From Nitrospirota bacterium (lineage in GTDB: Bacteria; Nitrospirota; UBA9217), in assembly GCA_035516965.1 (NCBI GenBank), contig DATIZR010000023.1, positions 1-60,131 on the forward strand: 60,131 nucleotides of DNA, in the 5' to 3' direction. The notes under the pieces were generated by a model. The model made no database searches. It was not told the DNA's origin and saw only the letters and a program-made list of their open reading frames with translations. Made by a program: the position numbers and the translations under genes. Shown here in pieces: positions 27,882-35,098 of this stretch. Every line of letters starts with the position of its first letter. The stretch's first letter is position 1.

Positions 27882-27906
27882 AAGGTCAGGCATAAGGCCT
27901 GACCTT
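27882..27906. terminator. Bidirectional intrinsic terminator
   Basis: AAGGTCAGGC (27882-27891) pairs perfectly with GCCTGACCTT (27897-27906) around a 5-base loop. T-rich tracts follow on both strands, strongest on the minus strand. It ends the hydrolase transcript and the convergent cytochrome operon. Confidence 0.9.
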
Positions 27907-27962
27907 CTCTTTTCCCTCGACGGGGTTCGCATTCGATCCGGGAAATCCCCGTCATCGAGCAG

Positions 27963-28286
27963 TTACTCCCTGTGACACCGCTTGCAGTTCCTCGGGGACT
28001 TGAGGTCAAACGCCTTTTTCCCGTCATGGCAGAGACCGCAGAAGTCACCCTTGGTGAGCATTTTCATGTCCATCTTGTAGGAGCCGCCCCCCGACATCGA
28101 GAAGGGCTTGTAGTGACAGTTGTTGCACTTCGCACCCTTCAGGTTCACATGGTACTCATGCTGGAACAACACATGTCCGGCGCCCTTCGGCTTGTACTCC
28201 ACATCACCACCACCGACTTTTCCCTGGACGAACAGGGGCAGCAGAACAAGAGCAACAACAAGACAGGCGGAAAACGCCCTTCTCAT
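27963..28286 (-). CDS. Triheme c7-type cytochrome (third of three)
   Basis: A 107-residue periplasmic cytochrome: signal peptide (residues 1-22), then three CXXCH sites (CNNCH, CGLCH, CKRCH) and extra histidines (FQHEYH) that can act as distal ligands. The spacing and the KVGGGDVEYKPKGAGHVLF opening match the c(7)-type triheme domain family. It is the last gene of the cytochrome operon, 13 bases after its neighbour and before the terminator. Likely role: low-potential electron transfer in the periplasm. Confidence 0.92.
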   Translation of the reverse strand: MRRAFSACLVVALVLLPLFVQGKVGGGDVEYKPKGAGHVLFQHEYHVNLKGAKCNNCHYKPFSMSGGGSYKMDMKMLTKGDFCGLCHDGKKAFDLKSPRNCKRCHRE

Positions 28287-28299
28287 CGGGGCCTCCTAT

Positions 28300-28620
28300 T
28301 TATTGTTTGTGACACCGGTTGCAGTTCTTTTCCGACCTGGCGTCGAACCCTTTCATTCCGTTGTGGCAATTCTCGCAAAAGTCCCGCTTCGTCAGCTTTT
28401 CGCGCTTCATCTGATAACTTTCCCCGGATGTGGCGAAGGTCTGGAAATGGCAGGCCGAGCATTTCACGCCCCTCGTCTTTATGTGGTAGTCATGGCTGAA
28501 GGTGACGGACGCGGCGTTCTTGAGCGTAAAGGTAATATCCCCCTTGACGATGGCCGCCTGGGAGAATGCAAGGGCGGGAACGACTGCAACGAAAAACAAC
28601 GTACTGAAGATTTTCTTCAT
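28300..28620 (-). CDS. Triheme c7-type cytochrome (second of three)
   Basis: A 106-residue protein with a signal peptide (MKKIFSTLFFVAVVPALAFSQA) and three heme sites (CSACH, CENCH, CNRCH), plus the FSHDYH histidines. The start is ambiguous: ATG at 28620 has GAGG at five bases and is preferred; ATG at 28623 is too close to the ribosome site, and a GTG at 28647 overlaps the upstream stop (GTGA). It is more divergent from the other two copies, with DITFTLKNAASVTF at the N-terminus. Same operon, probably a different redox partner or potential. Confidence 0.9.
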   Translation of the reverse strand: MKKIFSTLFFVAVVPALAFSQAAIVKGDITFTLKNAASVTFSHDYHIKTRGVKCSACHFQTFATSGESYQMKREKLTKRDFCENCHNGMKGFDARSEKNCNRCHKQ

Positions 28621-28643
28621 CATCGCCTCATGAGGAGATTCGC

Positions 28644-28964
28644 TCACTTATGGCACCGGTTGCAGTTCTTCTGGTCCTTGACATCGAATGATTTCTGTCC
28701 GTTGTGGCACTTGCCGCAGAAGTCCCCCTTGTTGAGCTTTGACATGTCCATCTTGTACGACCCCTGCTGCATCTGGAAAATTGCGTAGTGGCAACCGGTG
28801 CACTTAAGGCCTTTATCACTCACATGCTTCTCATGGCTGAAAACAACCGGGCTGGCATTCTTGGGTGTGAAGGTGATGTCTCCGCCGCCGACTTTTTCTG
28901 CGAATGCGGCCGCCGGCACCAACAAACAGAATAAACAGATAAGCAGAACCACAATGCGTGTCAT
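28644..28964 (-). CDS. Triheme c7-type cytochrome (first of three)
   Basis: A 106-residue periplasmic protein: signal peptide (MTRIVVLLICLFCLLVPAAAFA), the KVGGGDITFTPKNASPVVF opening, and three heme sites (CTGCH, CGKCH, CNRCH) with FSHEKH histidines. It is closest to the third copy, so the trio arose by duplication. The start at 28964 has GGAGGGG seven bases upstream. A near-consensus promoter (29004-29031) precedes it, indicating strong expression of the operon. Such trios occur in metal-reducing and syntrophic bacteria; use for extracellular electron transfer is inference. Confidence 0.93.
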   Translation of the reverse strand: MTRIVVLLICLFCLLVPAAAFAEKVGGGDITFTPKNASPVVFSHEKHVSDKGLKCTGCHYAIFQMQQGSYKMDMSKLNKGDFCGKCHNGQKSFDVKDQKNCNRCHK

Positions 28965-29003
28965 GTTTTTCCCCTCCCCCGAGAGTTTTTTAACGCTGGC
29001 GTC

Positions 29004-29031
29004 ATTATAACAATTCGACGGCAAGGGTCAA
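29004..29031 (-). promoter_or_regulatory. Strong promoter of the cytochrome operon
   Basis: On the minus strand TTGACC (29031-29026), a 16-base spacer and TATAAT (29009-29004), with an extended-10 TGT just before it. Confidence 0.75.
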
Positions 29032-29079
29032 GCATTTTCTTGCAGTTCCTTCGTTTTCAGCCGTATTTGCCTCAAAATC

Positions 29080-29088
29080 TGTTATAAT
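29080..29088 (+). promoter_or_regulatory. Extended -10 promoter, divergent from the cytochrome operon
   Basis: TGTTATAAT on the plus strand at 29080-29088 with no good -35. An AGGAG ribosome site and the ATG at 29114 follow. The cytochrome promoter lies about 50 bases away on the other strand, so the two could share a regulator. Confidence 0.55.
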
Positions 29089-29113
29089 GGTAGCCATAAA
29101 AGGAGAAGAGACC

Positions 29114-29890
29114 ATGATCGACATGAACCTGCTTGACCAGATGCAGATTGCTCTGTCCCGCCTGAAAAGCCCGGTCCGCTTGATCCTCTTCACAAAAGAT
29201 GCCGGATGCGAGACCTGCCCCGAGGCGCTGAACATGGTACGCGCCATCAAGGCGCGGGCACCGAAACTTGCGCTCGAGGTGTACGACCAGGTCATGGACC
29301 GGGACAAGGCCGAACAGTACGGGGTTAAACAGGTCCCGGCGACCGTCGTGCAGGCGGGCAACGGCCGCCGGGTAACGTTCTATGGTCTTGTTCAGGACGT
29401 GTTCCTCAGGATTCTTGTCGATGTAATCATAGGAGTCTCTGAAAGCAGGGTCTGGTTCCCCGAAAACATAGGCCGGGCGCTGGCCCATCTTGAGAAGGAC
29501 GTCCACATGCAGGTCTTCGTGGAAACCGATTGCGTTCAGTGCAGACCCGTGGCTGAAACAGCCATCGGCCTCGCACTCGAAAACGACCTCGTCACCACGG
29601 ACATCGTCATTGCCAGTGATTTTCCTGAGCTGATAAAAAAATTCTCGATCAAGACCCTTCCGAAGACGATTTTCGGCGTGAACCTGCACATGGATGGTCA
29701 TGTGACGGAGAGCGAGTTCCTTGAAATGATCTTCCAGGCCGAAGGGGTCCAGGCGGGACCGGAACGGCACTGTCTGGTCTGCGGAAGAAGCTCTCCTGAT
29801 ATCATCTGCTCCTCCTGCAAGACAAGGATCCAGGCCGAAGCTGTGGAGCACAAGCTGAAGGGAGAGAGGATGAGGCAGGATGCCCTGTAA
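29114..29890 (+). CDS. Double thioredoxin-fold disulphide oxidoreductase with C-terminal zinc ribbon
   Basis: A 258-residue cytoplasmic protein built of two thioredoxin-like domains, as in PDO-type protein disulphide oxidoreductases. The first has a CETC pair at about residues 32-35 (KDAGCETCPEA), the second CVQC at about 146-149 (ETDCVQCRPVAETAIGLA) with the cis-proline segment KTLPKTIF. An added C-terminal Cys4 motif (CLVCG...CSSC) at about 220-236 looks like a zinc ribbon, unusual for PDO. The ATG at 29114 has AGGAG eight bases upstream. The next gene is the radical SAM enzyme AmrS, so it may reduce or chaperone a partner, but that is speculative. Confidence 0.8.
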   Translation: MIDMNLLDQMQIALSRLKSPVRLILFTKDAGCETCPEALNMVRAIKARAPKLALEVYDQVMDRDKAEQYGVKQVPATVVQAGNGRRVTFYGLVQDVFLRILVDVIIGVSESRVWFPENIGRALAHLEKDVHMQVFVETDCVQCRPVAETAIGLALENDLVTTDIVIASDFPELIKKFSIKTLPKTIFGVNLHMDGHVTESEFLEMIFQAEGVQAGPERHCLVCGRSSPDIICSSCKTRIQAEAVEHKLKGERMRQDAL

Positions 29891-29994
29891 GATTCTCCGC
29901 AACACGTCAGGGTTCCTTCAGGAAGCGCGGGCAGTTCCCTTGCGGACAGGTCGTATTTCTGCTCTCTTTGCCGGCGCAGTTCAGGAGCCGATCA

Positions 29995-31005
29995 GTGAAA
30001 CAGGCCATGTTCCAGGAGAAAAAAGAGGGTGGCAAGGTTCTTTGCGGCCTGTGCAGTCACCGTTGTCTGATTCCCGACGGGAAGCGCGGCATCTGTGCGG
30101 TTCGTGAAAACCGCGACGGCATCCTCTACAGCCTCGTCTACGACAAGATCATCGCCCAGAACATCGACCCTATCGAAAAGAAACCCCTGTTCCATTTCCT
30201 TCCCGGGAGCCTTTCCTACTCAATAGCCGCGCCCGGATGCAACTTCCGCTGCCTCCACTGCCAGAATGCGGACATCTCCCAGCTGCCCCACGAACGGCAG
30301 GGAGATCTGCCGGGACAGCCCATTCTACCCCGCGCCATGATCGATTCTGCCCGGGCGTATCGATGCGCAAGCATCTCGTATACGTACACAGAGCCTACGA
30401 TCTATTTTGAGATCGCCTATGATACCTCGCTGCTGGCAGCGGAGAGCGGTCTCAAGAACGTCTTCGTTACCAACGGGTATATCACCCCGGAAGCGCTGAA
30501 GACCCTCGCTCCTGTTCTTCATGCGGCGAATATCGATCTGAAGGGTTTTACGGACAACTTCTATAAAAAAATATGCGGTGCCCGGCTGCAGCCCGTGCTG
30601 GACGCGATCACGCTGTACAAAAAGCTTGGCATCTGGATCGAGATCACGACCCTGGTTATCCCGGGACACAATGATTCAGAAGCAGAGCTTAGAGGGATCG
30701 CGGAATTCATCAAATCGGTGGGGGAGGATATCCCCTGGCACGTCTCGCGCTTTCACCCGACCTACAAGCTGCTCGATCAGCCGGTGACGCCCGTGGAAAC
30801 CCTGCACCGGGCGAGGCAGATCGGCATCGACGCGGGGCTGCGGTACGTCTATATGGGCAATGTGCCGGGTGACGGCGAGGACACCCGCTGCTGGCATTGC
30901 ACGAAAACGATCGTGAAGCGGACCGGATTCAACGTGCAGGAGAACAGGATTGTAGATGGGAAATGCTCATATTGCGGATCAGTGATCGATGGGGCGTGGG
31001 GCTGA
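29995..31005 (+). CDS. amrS: AmmeMemoRadiSam system radical SAM enzyme (AmrS)
   Basis: A 336-residue radical SAM enzyme of the AmrS/PflA-like family: CGLCSHRCLIPDGKRGICAVRENRDG at the N-terminus, the cluster motif APGCNFRCLHCQNADISQ (CX3CX2C), SYTYTEPTIYFEIAYD, NVFVTNGY, NIDLKGFTDNFYKKI, WIEITTLVIPGHND, WHVSRFHPTYKL and a C-terminal CWHC...CSYCG ribbon. The start is the GTG at 29995 with AGGAG at seven bases; an ATG at 30007 is the alternative. The Memo and AMMECR1 partners that name the system are not adjacent. The product is unknown. Confidence 0.92.
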   Translation: MKQAMFQEKKEGGKVLCGLCSHRCLIPDGKRGICAVRENRDGILYSLVYDKIIAQNIDPIEKKPLFHFLPGSLSYSIAAPGCNFRCLHCQNADISQLPHERQGDLPGQPILPRAMIDSARAYRCASISYTYTEPTIYFEIAYDTSLLAAESGLKNVFVTNGYITPEALKTLAPVLHAANIDLKGFTDNFYKKICGARLQPVLDAITLYKKLGIWIEITTLVIPGHNDSEAELRGIAEFIKSVGEDIPWHVSRFHPTYKLLDQPVTPVETLHRARQIGIDAGLRYVYMGNVPGDGEDTRCWHCTKTIVKRTGFNVQENRIVDGKCSYCGSVIDGAWG

Positions 31006-31063
31006 ACCGTGAATACGTATCTTGCGGCCAAAACGGGCTTCCTGCCCGTGACCTTTACTGTCT

Positions 31064-31483
31064 ATGACATTCTTACCCTATGAAACCTTCGAACACGAGG
31101 CGGACATCGGCATCCGCGGGTCCGGCCGCACTCTTGAGGAGGCTTTCGAAAACACCGCCCGAGCCCTGTATTCCGTGATGGTGAACGTCGGCAGGATCGT
31201 CCCTAAAGAACAAAGGATCATTACCGTATCTGCTCCTGACGTTGAACTGCTTCTGGTGGAATGGCTGAACGCGCTGCTTTCGCTTTCGGACATCGAGCGG
31301 ATGGTTTTTTCGACCTTCGAGGTAACGATACAGGACTTGACGCTGCGCGGCATCGCCTGGGGCGAGAATCTGGACAAGACCCGTCATGAACCCGGCGTCG
31401 AGGTCAAGGGAGCAACGTATCACCTGTTGAGCGTTGCAGCCGGAGACAATGGTTACACGGCGCAGTGTGTCGTGGATGTATGA
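31064..31483 (+). CDS. Archease
   Basis: Archease is the small cofactor that activates RtcB RNA ligase by promoting guanylylation and multiple turnover. The 139-residue product has the family opening YETFEHEADIGIRGSGRTLEEAFENTARAL, the metal-linked LLVEWLNALLSLSDIE segment, and the end EVKGATYHLLSV. The conserved acidic residues (EHEAD) are present. It lies 88 bases ahead of rtcB, the classic gene pair. Length is normal. No Shine-Dalgarno is obvious before the ATG. Confidence 0.95.
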   Translation: MTFLPYETFEHEADIGIRGSGRTLEEAFENTARALYSVMVNVGRIVPKEQRIITVSAPDVELLLVEWLNALLSLSDIERMVFSTFEVTIQDLTLRGIAWGENLDKTRHEPGVEVKGATYHLLSVAAGDNGYTAQCVVDV

Positions 31484-31571
31484 TAATCAGAGGACAGAGC
31501 ACGGCAGTCGGAGATAGGACCGGTTCCTTCTGGTTTCCCCGCTGCCTGATACCTGTCTTCTGGGGGCCATT

Positions 31572-33002
31572 ATGGATATCAAAACCCTGATCCAAATAAA
31601 CGACCATCTCTGGGAGATACCGATGCAGGGAGGCATGCATGTTCCCGGAAGGATTTTCGCGAGCGAGAAACTGGTCCGGGAGATGGTCGAAAAAGTCCGC
31701 GAGCAGGTGATGAACGTGGCAATGCTGCCCGGCATCCAGACCGCATCAATGGCCATGCCTGACGCCCACTGGGGATACGGGTTCCCGATCGGTGGTGTGG
31801 CTGCATTCGACCCGGAGGAGGGCGGCGTCATCTCGATGGGCGGCGTAGGCTTCGACATCTCCTGTGGCGTGCGTACCATGAAGACCGGGATGACCAGGAT
31901 GGACGTCATGCCAAGGCTCAAGACGCTGGTCGACCAGTTCTTCAACCGCGTGCCGGCCGGTGTCGGCTCAGAAGGACTGATCAAACTCTCGTCCGGCCAG
32001 ATCGATGAAATGCTCGTGGGCGGAGCAGAATGGGCCGTGAAAAAAGGATATGGCGTCAAGGACGATCTGCAGTACATTGAAGAGGGGGGAAGAATCGACG
32101 GCGCTGAGCCTGCCAACGTTTCCGAAACGGCGAAAACACGGCAGCACCGTGAGATGGGGACCCTCGGGTCGGGCAATCATTACCTCGAGGTGCAGGTTGT
32201 GGACGAGATCTATAACGCTAAGGCTGCGCAGGCCATGGGCTTGAACATCGATGACGTCGTGATCTCGGTCCATTGCGGTTCACGAGGTCTCGGCCACCAG
32301 ATCGGAACGGATGCGCTCAGGAACCTTGCCTACGCCATCCAGAAGTATAAGATCAATATCAGGGACCGCGAATTGGTGTCCGCGCCGATATCTTCACCGG
32401 AAGGGCAAACGTATTTCGGCGCCATGTCGGCAGGCATCAACTGCGCCCTTGCCAACCGCCAGATCATCACGCACCTCGTACGGGAGATATACACCGAGGT
32501 CTTTCCCGAAGGACGCATCACGATGCTCTACGACATCAGTCATAACACGTGCAAGGTGGAGACCCATATCGTGAACGGGAAAAAGAAGCGGCTGTACGTG
32601 CACCGCAAGGGAGCCACGCGAGCCTTCGGACCCGGCGAGATGGACCTGCCTCAGGAATACAAGGATGTAGGCCAGCCGGTTTTGATCGGAGGCACCATGG
32701 GCACGTCCTCTTATATCCTGGCCGGAACGAAGGAGGGGATGAATCTGGCATTCGGGTCCGCCTGCCACGGCGCGGGAAGGGCCATGTCCCGCACCCAGGC
32801 AAAGAAGCAGTGGCACGGCAGGGAGATCGTGAAAGAGCTGGAAGGGCGGGGCATCATGCTCAGGGGTCACTCCTATTCGGGCATTGCCGAGGAAGCTCCG
32901 GAATCCTACAAGGACGTGACCGAGGTCGTCGAGGCGGCCCATTCCGCCAACCTGGCGGTAAAAGTTGCGCGAGTCAGGCCTCTCGCGTGTGTAAAGGGGT
33001 AA
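31572..33002 (+). CDS. rtcB: RtcB RNA ligase
   Basis: RtcB joins 2',3'-cyclic phosphate or 3'-phosphate RNA ends to 5'-OH ends with GTP and manganese. The 476-residue product has GGVGFDISCG with metal ligands Asp95 and Cys98, TLGSGNHYLEVQ, the histidine segments ISVHCGSRGLGHQIG and YDISHNTCKVE, and the nucleophile His399 in SACHGAGRAMSR, which is guanylylated in the mechanism. It is next to archease. RtcB operons are often stress-induced through RtcR, but no RtcR gene is seen here. An RNA-repair role is known for the family; substrates here are unknown. Confidence 0.97.
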   Translation: MDIKTLIQINDHLWEIPMQGGMHVPGRIFASEKLVREMVEKVREQVMNVAMLPGIQTASMAMPDAHWGYGFPIGGVAAFDPEEGGVISMGGVGFDISCGVRTMKTGMTRMDVMPRLKTLVDQFFNRVPAGVGSEGLIKLSSGQIDEMLVGGAEWAVKKGYGVKDDLQYIEEGGRIDGAEPANVSETAKTRQHREMGTLGSGNHYLEVQVVDEIYNAKAAQAMGLNIDDVVISVHCGSRGLGHQIGTDALRNLAYAIQKYKINIRDRELVSAPISSPEGQTYFGAMSAGINCALANRQIITHLVREIYTEVFPEGRITMLYDISHNTCKVETHIVNGKKKRLYVHRKGATRAFGPGEMDLPQEYKDVGQPVLIGGTMGTSSYILAGTKEGMNLAFGSACHGAGRAMSRTQAKKQWHGREIVKELEGRGIMLRGHSYSGIAEEAPESYKDVTEVVEAAHSANLAVKVARVRPLACVKG

Positions 33003-33027
33003 AGAGCGCAACGATCCAGCAAAAATT

Positions 33028-33588
33028 CTATTCCCTGGGATGTTTCTTCCGGTAATCCAGCGGCCGTTCCTTTAACCCGTCCGATGCCCAGATGCCGAGC
33101 CTCTTCTCGCGCGCGACGCGCTGGGCTTTCCTGAACCGGTCCGCATATTTGCTGTTCGGCTGGATTGTAAACAGCACGGCATCCCCTTCAAGGATCATCC
33201 GCTCATTGATCATCATCCCGTCTTCGGTCCAGAGATAGACAAGCAGGCGCTCGTATTTATCGCGTTTTACGATGTCCGTCTCCACAAATACCCGCCATTG
33301 CCCGTCCTTCACTATTTTCCGGAGATGCTCTCGGGAGCGCTCTCCCCAGGGTTCCTGTCCCATCTCGGGAGCATCGATGCCGATAAGCCTGCACCGATGC
33401 TCCCTGCTATCCATATTGATCGTTACCGTATCTCCGTCGTTTACGGCGATAACGCGCGCTTCATGAATCCTCCGGCTCTCCGCCGCATGCCCCCGGGAAA
33501 TACCGGATGCGGCCGCAAGGATGAGGAAAGATAAAAAAAGGGAACCTAAGAATATGGTCTGAGGGTTTTTTTTGCTCATGTCAAGCAT
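33028..33588 (-). CDS. Membrane-anchored or secreted SNase-like nuclease
   Basis: A 186-residue staphylococcal-nuclease-like protein. An N-terminal hydrophobic helix (FLGSLFLSFLILAAASGI) is a signal peptide or anchor. The SNase fold follows: RVIAVNDGDTVTI, CRLIGIDAPEMGQEPWGERSREHL, DIVKRDKYERLLVYLW and AQRVAREKRLGIWA. The catalytic set (Asp in GDT, the Arg of CRLIG, Glu in APE, Arg in YERLL) is intact. Starts at 33588 and 33579 are both possible, with no clear ribosome site. It converges on rtcB with a 25-base gap. Confidence 0.85.
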   Translation of the reverse strand: MLDMSKKNPQTIFLGSLFLSFLILAAASGISRGHAAESRRIHEARVIAVNDGDTVTINMDSREHRCRLIGIDAPEMGQEPWGERSREHLRKIVKDGQWRVFVETDIVKRDKYERLLVYLWTEDGMMINERMILEGDAVLFTIQPNSKYADRFRKAQRVAREKRLGIWASDGLKERPLDYRKKHPRE

Positions 33589-33621
33589 ACGTCCGGCAAT
33601 AACTACGGAATCCCGAAAAAA

Positions 33622-33648
33622 CCCCCGTCTTTGATGCAAAGACGGGGG
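33622..33648 (-). terminator. Terminator of the formate dehydrogenase operon
   Basis: CCCCCGTCTTT (33622-33632) and AAAGACGGGGG (33638-33648) form a perfect 11-bp stem with a 5-base loop. On the minus strand it is followed by six T. It lies about 60 bases past the fdnI stop. Confidence 0.92.
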
Positions 33649-33708
33649 TTTTCCACTTACTGATCAACTTCTCGATTCACGTGTTCAGGGGAGGGAAGAG
33701 GGATTATT

Positions 33709-34317
33709 CTACTGTTTCCCGATCTCCTTCATCCATTTCGGATACCGTTTTTTTGCTACCTCGAGAGGAACCATGCCGTCGATCATGATCTTGATCAGCC
33801 CGGGATTCGCGAATGACCCCAGATAGGCATGTATCGGAACTGCTACCACGAACAGAACGAATGACAGGTTATGCACGAGATGCGAGATGAGGATCAGCAT
33901 CTTCATGCCGGGCATGAGCCAGATGGCGAGCCCTGATGCAATGATCCCCAATCCTCCGGCCAAAATCGCGAAGTAGTAGAGCTTCTGACCGGTGTTGATC
34001 TTTCCCATGGGCGGTACGTTCACGTGTCCCTTGGTCAGATACCCGCCGCCCACCTTGATCCAGTTCCAGTCGTCGATGCTCAGGTCCAGCGACTCGCCGA
34101 GGTAGTTGAACAGGGTTCCGAAGAGCGAGATCGTGAAGACAACGCCGGTCCAGTTGTGCACCACCTTCATGGTATAGTTGCTCCCGAACAGGGCATAGAC
34201 CGGCTTGAGTTGGAACAGAAACCCGTACCCGGTTATGATCAGGAGAAGGCAACTCGCCGCAAGGACCCAGTGGTTAATGATCTCTGCTACGCTCGCTTTT
34301 CTTATCATCTCAGTCAT
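33709..34317 (-). CDS. fdnI: Formate dehydrogenase cytochrome b556 (gamma) subunit
   Basis: A 202-residue membrane anchor that carries electrons from the iron-sulphur subunit to the quinone pool. It has four membrane helices (about residues 12-30, 50-72, 112-132, 145-165) with heme-ligand histidines in the first (EIINHWVLAAS), the second (VVHNWTGVVF) and the last (LVHNLSFVLFVVAVPIHAYLG), as in FdnI/FdoI. It overlaps fdnH by eight bases and is the last gene of the operon before the terminator. Quinone reduction by formate is the likely direction. Confidence 0.92.
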   Translation of the reverse strand: MTEMIRKASVAEIINHWVLAASCLLLIITGYGFLFQLKPVYALFGSNYTMKVVHNWTGVVFTISLFGTLFNYLGESLDLSIDDWNWIKVGGGYLTKGHVNVPPMGKINTGQKLYYFAILAGGLGIIASGLAIWLMPGMKMLILISHLVHNLSFVLFVVAVPIHAYLGSFANPGLIKIMIDGMVPLEVAKKRYPKWMKEIGKQ

Positions 34318-35086
34318 TTTTCTTCACCTCCTCATCCTTGTGAGGACCCACCGCGATATAGTGCAGGAGTGACGCGGCAACAGCTCCGCCCAGACCGATC
34401 ACCGCCAGGGGCTTCAGCACGTTGTGCCAGAAGATGACGCTTTCGGGGATCGCCGGGTTCTCGTTCATGCCGTAGATCCTAGGCGCGTCCTTGAATGCGT
34501 ACAGCGTACCGAGACCGGCAAGGTCCGCCTCTCCATAGACCTTGCTGTAACCCGCCTTTTTCGCACCTTCGATCAGGCTGGTCCGGTCTCCGTACTTGAT
34601 GGCTCCCGTGGGGCAGGTCTTGGCACAGGCAGGGGAAAGTCCTTCAGCGATCCGGTCTGCACAGAGGTTGCACTTGGACACCTTGCTGCTTCTGTCATAC
34701 CGGGGGACGTCAAAGGGACAGCCGGCCACGCAGAGCTTGCACCCGATGCACTTGTCCTTGTCAAAAGCCACGGCGCCTTCCTTGGTACGGTAGAGGGCGC
34801 CCGGTGCCGGGCATATCTTCATGCAGCCCGCATCGCCGCAGTGCATGCAGCGGCGGCTCACGAAAAGCCACCGGACTGGATTGGCTTCGGACGGTACTTC
34901 GCTATAGCGTATAATATTGTAGGCGACGGAGTCTATGTCCGGAGGGTTCTGATACGAGCCGGAGTTTTTCGTCCGCTCGCCCGGGAGCTGGTTCCAGTTT
35001 TTGCAGGCTGTCTGGCAGCCGCGGCACCCTATGCAGAGCTCCGGAGATATGAGCAGCGCTTTTCTGTTTTCGGTTGTATTTGGCAT
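34310..35086 (-). CDS. fdnH: Formate dehydrogenase iron-sulphur (beta) subunit
   Basis: A 258-residue electron-transfer subunit with four [4Fe-4S] ferredoxin-type motifs: CIGCRGCQTACKNWN, CMHCGDAGCMKICP, CIGCKLCVAGCPFDVP and CNLCADRI...CAKTCP. A C-terminal membrane helix (LKPLAVIGLGGAVAASLLHYIA) anchors it, as in FdnH. The ATG at 35086 is chosen because GGGGGAG lies six bases upstream; an ATG at 35092 is directly against that site. Its gene lies 12 bases after fdnG and overlaps fdnI. It joins the exported catalytic subunit to the cytochrome b subunit. Confidence 0.95.
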   Translation of the reverse strand: MPNTTENRKALLISPELCIGCRGCQTACKNWNQLPGERTKNSGSYQNPPDIDSVAYNIIRYSEVPSEANPVRWLFVSRRCMHCGDAGCMKICPAPGALYRTKEGAVAFDKDKCIGCKLCVAGCPFDVPRYDRSSKVSKCNLCADRIAEGLSPACAKTCPTGAIKYGDRTSLIEGAKKAGYSKVYGEADLAGLGTLYAFKDAPRIYGMNENPAIPESVIFWHNVLKPLAVIGLGGAVAASLLHYIAVGPHKDEEVKKND

Positions 35087-35098
35087 TATCATCTCCCC

